This document shows positions 1 to 6,032 of a stretch of 9,334 bases of DNA, in pieces. The DNA is from DAIOHQ01 sp036744635 (GTDB lineage: Bacteria > Planctomycetota > Phycisphaerae > Tepidisphaerales > Tepidisphaeraceae), in the NCBI GenBank assembly GCA_036744635.1, contig DAIOHQ010000200.1, forward strand, positions 1-9,334, written 5' to 3'. The notes under the pieces are model-generated. The model saw only the letters and a list, made by a program, of their open reading frames with translations. It did not search any database and had not been told where the DNA came from. A program made the translations under genes and the position numbers. How positions within the stretch are numbered: the stretch's first letter is position 1; the number at the start of each line of letters is the position of its first letter.

Positions 1-91
1 CAACTCCGCCCCTCTATAGAGAGACCGATGTTTTTCAAAAGGAGGGCCGACATGTTCCCCAACCACTCATCCACCCCCAGCGCCCCCTCCC

Positions 92-131
92 CATTTTTCA
101 ATTTGAAATTTTCATTTTTCAATTTGCAATT
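92..131. repeat. AT-rich direct repeat, two units
   Basis: Two 19-base copies of an AT-rich sequence starting CATTTTTCAATTTG lie at 92-110 and 113-131, with a 21-base period; they differ at one base (A versus C after TTTG). This stands out from the C-rich DNA around it. Short TTTCAATTTGCAATT-like tandem units are common in intergenic DNA of planctomycetes and related soil bacteria, so this is probably a dispersed low-complexity repeat and not a regulatory site. It lies about 200 bases beyond the rpoN stop codon. Confidence 0.6.
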
Positions 132-142
132 CCCCATCCCTC

Positions 143-251
143 AAATGTCCCACTCCCACCCAACCCTCCAAAAACGGGACATTTTCACAACTCCGGCACC
201 ATCCACCACTAACATCAACCAAATGTCCCACAATGTCGCAGAATGTCCCAC
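143..251. repeat. Cluster of ATGTCCCAC motifs downstream of rpoN
   Basis: The motif AATGTCCCAC occurs at 144-153, 222-231 and 242-251. A near copy reading AATGTCGCA lies at 232-240, and an inverted partial copy, GGGACATTTT, at 176-185. Read on the minus strand, the direction of rpoN transcription, the core is GTGGGACATT. Three to five copies of a ten-base motif within 110 bases is unlikely by chance. Possible explanations are binding sites for a regulator, eroded ends of an insertion sequence, or a dispersed repeat. The rest of 1-306 holds no convincing gene; a short hairpin at 275-287 (CGCCC-AAA-GGGCG) is the only other structure I see. Confidence 0.5.
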
Positions 252-306
252 ATTTCATTTTCGCTTTCCCCCAACGCCCAAAGGGCGCCCCAATCCAAAA
301 TCCCCC

Positions 307-1806
307 CTAAAACTCCCTCCTCTGCCGCGCCGTCGAGATATTCAAAATCTTCCGGTATTTCGCCACCGTCCGCCGCGCCAAAACGATTCCCTGCTCCTTC
401 AGCTTATCCACGATCTCATCATCGTTCAGCGGGTTCTGCTTGTCTTCGTTCTCGACGATCATCTTCAGCTTCTCCTTCACCGCATCCCAGCTCATATCCT
501 CCCCTTCGGCGTTGGTGGTGCCGCCGGAGAAGAAGCGCCGCAGCGGGAAAACGCCGCGCGGCGTCTGGATCCATTTTTCGCTCACCGCCCGCGATACCGT
601 GGCCACGTGAATCCCAAGCTGGTCGGCCACCTGGATCATCGGCAGCGGCTTGAGATGCTCCGGCCCCTTCTCGAAAAACTCGCGCTGGGCATCCACCACC
701 GCCCGGATCACCCGCGCGATCGTGCTCTTGCGCTGCTCGATGCTCTCGATCAGCCAGCGCGCGTTGCGCACGTTGTTGGTCAGGAATTCCCGCGTCTTCT
801 TGTCCACCTGCCGGTCTTTCAGCATCTTGTGATAAAGCTGGCTGATGCTCAGATGCGAGGATGGATCGTGGGCCATCTCGACTTCGTAGCGGTTGGTATC
901 CTCATCGAAATAAATCGTGGCGTCCGGCGTGATCAGCGGCGCATCCTCCCCGCCGATCTGCTTCCCCGGATGCGGGTGCAGCCGCGACAGCCGCTTCACC
1001 GCCCCCTTGATCTCCTCCATATCCCGCCCCAGCTTCCTGGCGATCTGCGGATAGCGGTTCATCTCCAGGTCCTTGAGATGATCGGCCACCAGCTTGCGCT
1101 CCAGCTCAAAATCCCGCCCGTTGGCGCCGGGATCGTTCTGCAACGCGTCAATCTGCAGCAGCAAAGATTCGCGCAGGTTCCGCGCCCCCACCCCGGCCGG
1201 CTCCAGCGTCTGCACCAGCTTCACCGCCGCCGCCAGATCCTCCAGCGTCAGCGGTACTTTCGACTCCTTCTGGATCTCCTCCAGGTCGGTCTTGAGATAC
1301 CCCTCGGCGTCGATGTAATTGATGATCGCCTCGCCCGCCCGCCGCACCCCGGCCGGGCATTCGACGAACGCCCACTGCCCCACCAGGTGCTCGGTCAGGG
1401 TGATCCCGCGGGCCGCGGTGTTGTTCATCGCGTCCAGCTTCTTGTCGCGCTCCCCGTCGTAGCTGCTGACCCGCACCGAACTGTTGGTCTGAAACTCTTC
1501 GTTCTCGAAATATTCGCTGATCTTGGCCAGCCGCTCGAAATCGGCCGCCTGGTTCGAGTCATCGTTGACCACCAGCGTCCGCTCCCCTTCGGCCTTGTCC
1601 TCGGCCCCATCCGTCCGCTCCACCTCCGGGGCCAGCTCGCGCACGTTCTCGTCGATCTCCAGCACCGGATTGGTCTGCAGCTCCTGCTCGATCCGCTCCT
1701 CCAGCGCCAGCAGCGGTAACTGCAGAATCTCCATGCTCTGGATCATCCGCGGCGTAAGAAGCTGCCGCATCTCCTGCCGCATCGATGTTGACTGACTTAA
1801 CTGCAT
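307..1806 (-). CDS. rpoN: RNA polymerase sigma-54 factor RpoN
   Basis: This is the alternative sigma factor sigma-54, which directs RNA polymerase to -24/-12 promoters and needs an AAA+ enhancer-binding protein to open them. The protein is 499 residues, normal for the family. Residues 1-50 form the Gln/Leu-rich region I that binds the activator (LTPRMIQSMEILQLPLLALEE). An acidic linker runs from about 50 to 130, followed by the core-binding domain. A helix-turn-helix lies near 391-413 (VADQLGIHVATVSRAV) and leads into the TPRGVFPLRRFFSGG segment. The RpoN box, ARRTVAKYR, is at 477-485, so all expected parts are present and the gene looks intact. The ATG at 1806 starts directly at region I, although no strong Shine-Dalgarno precedes it. 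The gene is transcribed divergently from vapBC. The rpoN neighbour hpf (ribosome hibernation factor), common in other bacteria, is not seen within the 306 bases downstream. Confidence 0.97.
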   Translation of the reverse strand: MQLSQSTSMRQEMRQLLTPRMIQSMEILQLPLLALEERIEQELQTNPVLEIDENVRELAPEVERTDGAEDKAEGERTLVVNDDSNQAADFERLAKISEYFENEEFQTNSSVRVSSYDGERDKKLDAMNNTAARGITLTEHLVGQWAFVECPAGVRRAGEAIINYIDAEGYLKTDLEEIQKESKVPLTLEDLAAAVKLVQTLEPAGVGARNLRESLLLQIDALQNDPGANGRDFELERKLVADHLKDLEMNRYPQIARKLGRDMEEIKGAVKRLSRLHPHPGKQIGGEDAPLITPDATIYFDEDTNRYEVEMAHDPSSHLSISQLYHKMLKDRQVDKKTREFLTNNVRNARWLIESIEQRKSTIARVIRAVVDAQREFFEKGPEHLKPLPMIQVADQLGIHVATVSRAVSEKWIQTPRGVFPLRRFFSGGTTNAEGEDMSWDAVKEKLKMIVENEDKQNPLNDDEIVDKLKEQGIVLARRTVAKYRKILNISTARQRREF

Positions 1807-1865
1807 GAATTACACCAACTTATATCCGCCATGATAAAGGCATGGCTTTTGCATACGACCCAGCA

Positions 1866-1894
1866 AGTATAGCAACGCCATCCCCCATCAGCAA
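1866..1894 (-). promoter_or_regulatory. Candidate sigma-70-type promoter of rpoN
   Basis: On the minus strand, TTGCTG (1894-1889) is followed after exactly 17 bases by TATACT (1871-1866). The -10 box matches 5 of 6 consensus bases and the -35 box 3 of 6. Transcription would start near 1859, giving a leader of about 53 bases before the rpoN ATG at 1806. Housekeeping expression of rpoN from a sigma-70-type promoter fits the family. The rest of the 1807-2009 divergent intergenic region shows no clear operator. On the plus strand a TACAAT at 1994-1999 could be a -10 box for vapBC, but it has no -35 partner at a normal distance. Confidence 0.5.
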
Positions 1895-2009
1895 ACGGAA
1901 AATCCAACCCCTTTGCCATTCGATTTTCCTGATGATGCCGGCCGGCTCGCGGCATTCTGCCGTTTGATCGTAGAAGCAGCTTCACCGGTCAGTTACAATG
2001 TTCACTACC

Positions 2010-2252
2010 ATGAGTTATCGCGGGCGCGTACAAGATGGCGTCGTTGTTCTGGAGCCCGGGGTTCGCCTTCCCGAAGGCAGAACGGTTTCAGTCGAGCTTG
2101 TCGAGCCGGAAACCGCCAGCGACCCTGCGCAGTTAACTCCCGATCCACTTTCACGCATGGCTGACTTGGCCGTCGAAACCGGAATTTCAGATCTCTCGGT
2201 GAACATCGACCATTATCTGTATGGACATCCCAAGGTGAACGATGAGCGGTGA
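2010..2252 (+). CDS. VapB-type antitoxin of a PIN toxin pair
   Basis: This protein of about 80 residues opens with MSYRGRVQDGVVVLEPGVRLPEGRTVSVEL. That resembles the small beta-rich (DUF104/AbrB-like) antitoxin fold, in which an RG-x-V-x-GVVVLE strand pair is followed by LPEG. The C-terminal part (about 40-80) is polar and ends IDHYLYGHPKVNDER, as expected for a flexible tail that wraps and inhibits the toxin. I chose the ATG at 2010 because the family begins M-[ST]-Y-R-G; an in-frame ATG at 1998 would add four residues (MFTT). Neither start has a good Shine-Dalgarno. The stop overlaps the toxin start by 11 bases, which implies translational coupling. Antitoxins of this kind usually bind their own promoter, but no operator is evident here. 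The pairing is firmer than the exact antitoxin subfamily. Confidence 0.8.
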   Translation: MSYRGRVQDGVVVLEPGVRLPEGRTVSVELVEPETASDPAQLTPDPLSRMADLAVETGISDLSVNIDHYLYGHPKVNDER

Positions 2253-2664
2253 ATCAGTGTTCCTCGACACCGCGGGGTGGATCGCTTTGCTCAATGCCAG
2301 CGATGCATTGCACGAAAGGGCAAGTCAGCTTTGGCGAACCCTGATTGACGAAAACCATTCGGTTCTCCTGACCGATTGGATCATCGCGGAAACCGGCAAC
2401 GGTTTGGCTCGCACGCCGGCGCGAGAGCGTTTCACTGCCGCCGTTCAACTAATGCGCTCTAGCCCGCGAGTGCAGCTCATCTTTGTGACCAGTGAATTGC
2501 TTGAGCGGGCCTTGACCTTGTATGGCGAACGCACCGACAAGACTTGGGGTCTGGTGGACTGCGCCAGTTTTCTCATTATGCGCGATAACAGCTTGCAAGA
2601 TGCATTCACGACTGATCGTCATTTCGAACAAGCAGGGTTTCGTTGCCTCCTGCCACTTTTGTAG
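2242..2664 (+). CDS. PIN-domain ribonuclease toxin (VapC-like)
   Basis: This is a 140-residue single PIN domain, the usual size for VapC toxins, which are magnesium-dependent endoribonucleases that cut tRNA or rRNA. The acidic active-site residues are all present: D9 in FLDTAGWIALLN, E50 in IIAETGNGLA, D106 in WGLVDCASF (with D99 just before it) and D125 in AFTTDRHFEQAGF. That last segment is the characteristic PIN C-terminal 'TTDxHFxxAGF' motif. The gene therefore looks catalytically intact. It overlaps the antitoxin gene by 11 bases, and the next gene (ABC ATPase) starts 32 bases after its stop, so read-through transcription is possible. Three sampled 60-base lines of this gene give about 54% GC, against about 67-77% for two lines of the following ABC gene, consistent with separate acquisition. 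Confidence 0.92.
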   Translation: MSGESVFLDTAGWIALLNASDALHERASQLWRTLIDENHSVLLTDWIIAETGNGLARTPARERFTAAVQLMRSSPRVQLIFVTSELLERALTLYGERTDKTWGLVDCASFLIMRDNSLQDAFTTDRHFEQAGFRCLLPLL

Positions 2665-2696
2665 AGACCGAAGCGTGTCATAACCTCTGAATTCCC

Positions 2697-3506
2697 GTGC
2701 CCAACCTGATTTCCATCTCCAATCTGGACTTCGCCTATGGCGAGCAGCTTGTGCTCAAGCACATCGACCTTGCCGTCGAGCGCGGAAGCACGCTGGGGCT
2801 GATCGGGCCTAATGGCGGCGGGAAGACCACGCTTATCCGCCTGCTCCTCGGATTGCTGCGGCCACGCCGCGGGGCCATTTCAATCGACTCGCTGCCCCCG
2901 GCCAAAGCCGTCGCCCGCGGCGATGTCATCGGCTATCTGCCGCAGCACCAGCAGGTGATGCCCAGGTTTCCGATCAGCGTGCGCCAGGCGGTGACGCTGG
3001 GGCTGGCCGGCAAGACCGGAATGTTGCGCGGCTATGGGCGCGATGACCTGCAGTTTGTCGAGGAGTTGCTGGTGCGCACCGGCGTGGCCGAGCTGGGCGA
3101 AACGCCCATCTCCTCCCTCTCCGGTGGCCAGGTGCAGCGCGTCTTCATCGCGCGGGCGCTGGCGCCGCGGCCGAAAATCCTGCTCCTCGACGAGCCCACC
3201 ACCGGCATCGACCGCAGCGGCCAGCAGCGCTTCATCGAATTCATCCAGACGCTCAAGAATGAGCTCGACCTGACCGTGATCATCGTCAGCCACGACCTGC
3301 GCGCCGTCTCGGCCATCTCCGACCGCATCGCGTGCCTCAATGTCACGCTGCACTACCACGACGTCCCCGAGCACCTTCCCGCCGACCTGGTCTACCGCAT
3401 GTTCGCCTGCGACCTGGAGGCCGTCGGCATCAATTCCGCGACGCGGCAGATGAGCGATGAGATCGTGCAGCTCCGCGTGCCGCGCGCCTCCGGCCCCAGG
3501 AAATAA
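2697..3506 (+). CDS. Zinc/manganese-type ABC transporter, ATP-binding protein
   Basis: This 269-residue cytoplasmic ATPase powers metal-ion import with the permease encoded downstream. Walker A is GPNGGGKTT (37-45), the Q-loop glutamine is Q83 in GYLPQHQQ, the signature motif is LSGGQ (141-145), Walker B with catalytic glutamate is ILLLDE (161-166), the D-loop is TTGID (168-172) and the switch histidine is H199 in VSHD. The YLPQ and FPISVRQAVTLG segments are typical of the ZnuC/MntB/TroB branch, and the permease confirms the ABC-3 class. The start is GTG (MPNLISISNLDFAYG), chosen because the first beta-strand follows directly; no clear Shine-Dalgarno precedes it. The tail after about 245 is longer than the core fold needs. 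Zinc and manganese/iron members cannot be told apart from sequence alone, and no Zur, Fur or MntR gene or obvious metal-regulator box is visible. Confidence 0.93.
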   Translation: MPNLISISNLDFAYGEQLVLKHIDLAVERGSTLGLIGPNGGGKTTLIRLLLGLLRPRRGAISIDSLPPAKAVARGDVIGYLPQHQQVMPRFPISVRQAVTLGLAGKTGMLRGYGRDDLQFVEELLVRTGVAELGETPISSLSGGQVQRVFIARALAPRPKILLLDEPTTGIDRSGQQRFIEFIQTLKNELDLTVIIVSHDLRAVSAISDRIACLNVTLHYHDVPEHLPADLVYRMFACDLEAVGINSATRQMSDEIVQLRVPRASGPRK

Positions 3507-3532
3507 CTGATCCTGGCTGGTCGGATGATTCT

Positions 3533-3565
3533 GTAGCACGCGCGTCCCGCCCGGGTTCCTCCACC
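3533..3565. repeat. Degenerate GC-rich palindromic repeat
   Basis: A unit beginning GTAGCACG at 3533 contains an imperfect hairpin around the TCC loop at 3545-3547 (CGCGCG against CGCCCG, one mismatch). It abuts the next repeat exactly, where a second GTAGCACG begins at 3566. Its minus-strand reading frame gives the peptide GRDARATES, which I have seen as a spurious translation of dispersed repeats in planctomycete and related genomes. I therefore read it as an eroded member of another small repeat family, not as coding DNA. Confidence 0.4.
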
Positions 3566-3706
3566 GTAGCACGGGTTTTCCTGAACCCATGCCGAGCAGC
3601 TCGGCCAGAGCGAGAGAGCTGATTTCTCGAATCACGTGCCGGGCGAGAATTTTGACCTGCGTAGCACGGGTTAAGGAAAACCCGTGCTACGCAGGAGCGC
3701 TGGTTG
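3566..3706. repeat. Composite two-hairpin element, copy 1
   Basis: The first hairpin is imperfect: G-C-A-C-GGGTT (3569-3577) pairs with AACCCATGC (3584-3592) with one mismatch and a 6-base loop. The second is perfect: GTAGCACGGGTT (3661-3672) pairs with AACCCGTGCTAC (3679-3690), loop AAGGAA. A linker of about 65 bases joins them, and a tail containing AGCGCTGGT (3696-3704) follows. The same arrangement recurs at 8316-8467 in the same orientation. This copy fills much of the 3507-3775 gap between the ABC ATPase and permease genes. Neither hairpin is followed by a T-run, so this is not a simple intrinsic terminator, though it could stabilise the upstream mRNA or attenuate downstream transcription. 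Confidence 0.75.
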
Positions 3707-3775
3707 CCCGCGCCATGCCACCCTCCAGGCGCGGCGCATGACAGTCCCGCAGATCCTCCCACCGGCTACGTCAAC

Positions 3776-4666
3776 ATGAACTCCGCCTGTATGATCTGCC
3801 CCATGCCACCCGCCGCCGAACACACTGTTCTCCATGCCGTCGCCACCGTCGGGGCGCTGGCGGTGGCCTGTGCGCTGCTCAGCGTCTTTGTGGTGGCGCG
3901 GCGATGGGCTTTTATGGGCGAAGGAATCAGCCACGCCGGCTTCGGCGGGGCGGGAACGGCGTGGCTGTTGGCGCTGGTTTTTCCGGCCATCGACACGCCC
4001 TGGCTCCCCTATGCATCCGTGGTGGTTTTCTGCCTGCTGACGGCGGTGGCCATCGGCTGGCTCAGCCGGCGCGAACGGCTCAACGCCGATGCGGCCATCG
4101 GCATTTTCCTGGTGGCGTCGCTGGCGTGGGGAATCTTGGCGCAGCAAATCTGCTCGTACCGCCACCGGCCCCCGCCCGCATTCGACGCGCTGCTCTTCGG
4201 GCGCATGGCTTCAGTTTCCGGGTCTTACACGCTGGCGGCGGTGTGCGCATCATTGGCGATTGTGGTCGTGCTGCTGGCGCTGGCCAAGGAGATCATCTAT
4301 TACGCCTTCGACCCAGCCATGGCCGAGGTTTCCGGCGTGCCGGCCGGGTTCATTCATTACTTGATGATGGTGCTGGTGGCGCTGACCATCATCATCGGCG
4401 TGCGCATCCTCGGCAGCGTGATGGTGACCGCGCTGCTTGTGCTGCCCGGGGCCACCGCCCTGATCCTCAGCGGGCGCCTGCGGAGTGTTATCTTCCTCGC
4501 CCTGGCCGCGAGCATCTTCGGCGCCATGGCCGGCCTGCTGATCAGCCTGAAATGGAATTTCATCCCCACCGGCCCGGCCATCGTGCTGCTGCTCTTCCTG
4601 GAATTTGTGGCGGCGTGGTTGTGGAACGCGGCCAGCGGGATACGCGGGTCGCGCGCAGTGGAGTAG
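3776..4666 (+). CDS. Zinc/manganese-type ABC transporter, membrane permease (ABC-3 family)
   Basis: This 296-residue integral membrane protein forms the translocation channel of a ZnuB/MntB/TroCD-type importer. The family's opening motif follows the first helix: LLSVFVVARRWAFMGEGISHAGFGG (34-58), where most members read VLRRMAF-x-GDALSHA. Hydrophobic segments lie near 18-40, 58-72, 80-95, 107-125, 150-170, 193-213, 215-232, 236-256 and 264-283. The segment VRILGSVMVTALLVLPGATA (209-228) is the conserved coupling and pore region. I placed the start at the ATG at 3776; in-frame ATGs at 3791 and 3803 are also possible, and the open frame reaches 3704 into the repeat, which I think is non-coding. 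There is no clear Shine-Dalgarno. Its stop is only 26 bases from that of the convergent gene at 4693, with no visible terminator between. The binding protein must be encoded elsewhere. Confidence 0.92.
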   Translation: MNSACMICPMPPAAEHTVLHAVATVGALAVACALLSVFVVARRWAFMGEGISHAGFGGAGTAWLLALVFPAIDTPWLPYASVVVFCLLTAVAIGWLSRRERLNADAAIGIFLVASLAWGILAQQICSYRHRPPPAFDALLFGRMASVSGSYTLAAVCASLAIVVVLLALAKEIIYYAFDPAMAEVSGVPAGFIHYLMMVLVALTIIIGVRILGSVMVTALLVLPGATALILSGRLRSVIFLALAASIFGAMAGLLISLKWNFIPTGPAIVLLLFLEFVAAWLWNAASGIRGSRAVE

Positions 4667-4692
4667 CCGGAACTGGTGCGAACCATTTCACC

Positions 4693-5499
4693 TCACGCAA
4701 TTCGGAACGGCCGGCCACATTCCGGACATCGGCCGACGCTGGCGCGCAGGTCGTAGCCGCAGCCAATGCACCTTCCTTCCATCGCCGCCAGCTTGCGCCG
4801 CCGCCACTGCCATCCGGCCACGCTGATCAGTGCGATTGGATAGAGGCCGCCGGCGCAGCCGAGAAGCGCCAGCCATGGCAACATGGGGAAAAGAAGGGCG
4901 GTTGTTTTGACGAGCATGACGCCAGTGACATGGCCTCTGAAATCTCGAACGGTACTGACCGTGCCTCTGAAATCTCGAACGGTACTGACCGTGCTGATTT
5001 GACTCCAGGTATAGCCTTTTCCCTGTCGCGTGGTGGTCGCCACAACCTTGTAGGGAGCCGGCGCCGGCGATGGCAGCGAAGTGGGTTCCCATGCATCATG
5101 GATAATCTGGGCAGTTCCCTTCGAAGCACCGAGTTGCCAACCGGGCGAGATGAAGATGCCGGTGATCTTGCCGAATGGCCACAACGAAAAGTTAAGTGCA
5201 AGCCCGAACACCATCAACGCCAGCAAGGCTGCACTGGGCAACACCGGCGCTCGCAACATGCGTCGTTCGGCTGCGCGCGTGCCGAAGCACCACCACGCCA
5301 GGGCTATGAATCCCCCCGCCATGAGCGCGAGCCCTGCCTTCTCAATCCATTGTCGGCCGGGAATTGCGTACAGGCGCGCGCTCGAAGGCATCAGCGCAAG
5401 CAGTTCCCCAAGGGCTAGAAGAGCAATCACACTGAAAAGGTATCGGAGCTCGCTCGGGTGATTTCCATCGGGAGGGGTGTGAGAATCGCGCGTCGCCAT
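4693..5499 (-). CDS. Multi-pass membrane protein with C-terminal zinc ribbon
   Basis: This 268-residue protein is of unknown function. Hydrophobic segments at about 20-38, 55-72, 87-109 and 195-229 (long enough for two helices) suggest four or five membrane passes. A basic stretch (WQWRRRK, 230-236) leads into a zinc ribbon with cysteines 244, 247, 258 and 261 in RCIGCGYDLRASVGRCPECG. This terminal ribbon is a planctomycete hallmark and probably lies in the cytoplasm. The loop between the third and fourth segments (about 110-195) carries a perfect ten-residue tandem repeat, TVSTVRDFRG, at 170-189. The ATG at 5499 has AGAGG only 3 bases upstream, so its ribosome site is weak. The gene lies 60 bases after the HExxH gene and is probably the last in that operon. 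Confidence 0.75.
   Translation of the reverse strand: MATRDSHTPPDGNHPSELRYLFSVIALLALGELLALMPSSARLYAIPGRQWIEKAGLALMAGGFIALAWWCFGTRAAERRMLRAPVLPSAALLALMVFGLALNFSLWPFGKITGIFISPGWQLGASKGTAQIIHDAWEPTSLPSPAPAPYKVVATTTRQGKGYTWSQISTVSTVRDFRGTVSTVRDFRGHVTGVMLVKTTALLFPMLPWLALLGCAGGLYPIALISVAGWQWRRRKLAAMEGRCIGCGYDLRASVGRCPECGRPFRIA
4933..4992. repeat. Perfect 30-bp tandem duplication inside a gene
   Basis: Bases 4933-4962 and 4963-4992 are identical over all 30 positions. The unit is a multiple of three and keeps the frame, duplicating ten residues (170-179 and 180-189) of the minus-strand membrane protein. Each unit ends with a small palindrome, ACGGT-ACTG-ACCGT, at 4949-4962 and 4979-4992. Complete identity implies a recent slippage or duplication event, or conversion between copies. 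Confidence 0.95.
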
Positions 5500-5559
5500 T
5501 GGCCTCTAATCATATCCTCTTGCCGGCTTTGTTGCGCGAGACGCGCTCGCCGAACGTCG

Positions 5560-6024
5560 TCATTCGTTTTCATACGCCTCGCGCTCGAAGGGATTGTCGC
5601 GGTAGGGGTCGCGGCCTTTGAGCATCGCGATGATCGAGGCGAGGAGGTAGGCGGGGAGGAAGAAGGGTCCCCAGCGCTCGCACTGGCGGACGTGGATGCG
5701 CTCGTGGGAGCGGGTGAGATCGAGGAGAAACTGATCGCGGGCGATGACCACTTGGCCAAGGGTCATGGCGGATGCGCCGCCTTGCAGCAGGGTGCAATGC
5801 TTGAGAAATCCCGCGACCAGCGGGCCGCAGATTTCGAGGATTCCGTCGCGAAAATGAACCTCGCCTTCGCCGAACAGCGCCAGCGGCAGGAACAGCAGGC
5901 CGATGGCGGTGGTGGGGGCCGACCAGAGGTAGGTGAGATCGTGACAGACAGTTTGGGGCGGATTGATAGTCTGGCTGCAGCGCATCGGCGTCCGTGGGGC
6001 TGCGCGTGCGCGGCCTGCTCTCAT
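5560..6024 (-). CDS. Membrane protein with HExxH motif, possible metallopeptidase
   Basis: This 154-residue protein contains H107-E108-R109-I110-H111, the HExxH zinc-binding motif, inside SHERIHVRQCERWGPFFLPAY. It also has a hydrophobic segment near 34-51 and a second at 121-134, right after the motif. The C-terminal block GRDPYRDNPFEREAYENE and the central AMTLGQVVIARD are strongly family-like. I recognise a family of short bacterial proteins with this layout and no assigned function. A third metal ligand is not certain; E116 is the nearest acidic candidate. The protein is much shorter than M48 or M56 peptidases, so enzymatic activity is unproven. The ATG at 6024 is supported by AGGA at 6031-6034, 6 bases upstream and overlapping the stop codon of the preceding gene. 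An alternative in-frame start is M14 (5985). Confidence 0.75.
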   Translation of the reverse strand: MRAGRARAAPRTPMRCSQTINPPQTVCHDLTYLWSAPTTAIGLLFLPLALFGEGEVHFRDGILEICGPLVAGFLKHCTLLQGGASAMTLGQVVIARDQFLLDLTRSHERIHVRQCERWGPFFLPAYLLASIIAMLKGRDPYRDNPFEREAYENE

Positions 6025-6032
6025 GCGAATTC

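Noticed and set aside
1..53. Possible gene start on the minus strand at 53 (MSALLLKNIGLSIEGRS, running off the window)
   Set aside because: Only 17 residues are visible, there is no Shine-Dalgarno, nothing is recognisable, and other frames are open too; it cannot be supported without the sequence to the left.
275..287. Hairpin CGCCC-AAA-GGGCG as an rpoN terminator
   Set aside because: The stem is only 5 bp and no T-run follows on the minus strand.
28..1719. Long plus-strand open frame of 563 codons opposite rpoN
   Set aside because: It is antisense to an unmistakable sigma-54 gene, its protein is His/Arg/Pro-rich without domain features, and such mirror frames are expected in GC-rich DNA.
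3704..3775. Upstream in-frame extension of the ABC permease
   Set aside because: The added 24 residues are Pro/His-rich, start in the tail of the repeat element, and do not match the normal hydrophobic start of this family.
4933..4992. Tandem 30-bp repeats as a CRISPR remnant
   Set aside because: The two units are directly adjacent with no spacer, lie in frame inside a gene, and no cas gene is present.
3904..5418. Plus-strand open frame of 504 codons
   Set aside because: It overlaps the ABC permease in another frame and then runs antisense to the zinc-ribbon membrane protein; it has no coherent domain or membrane pattern.
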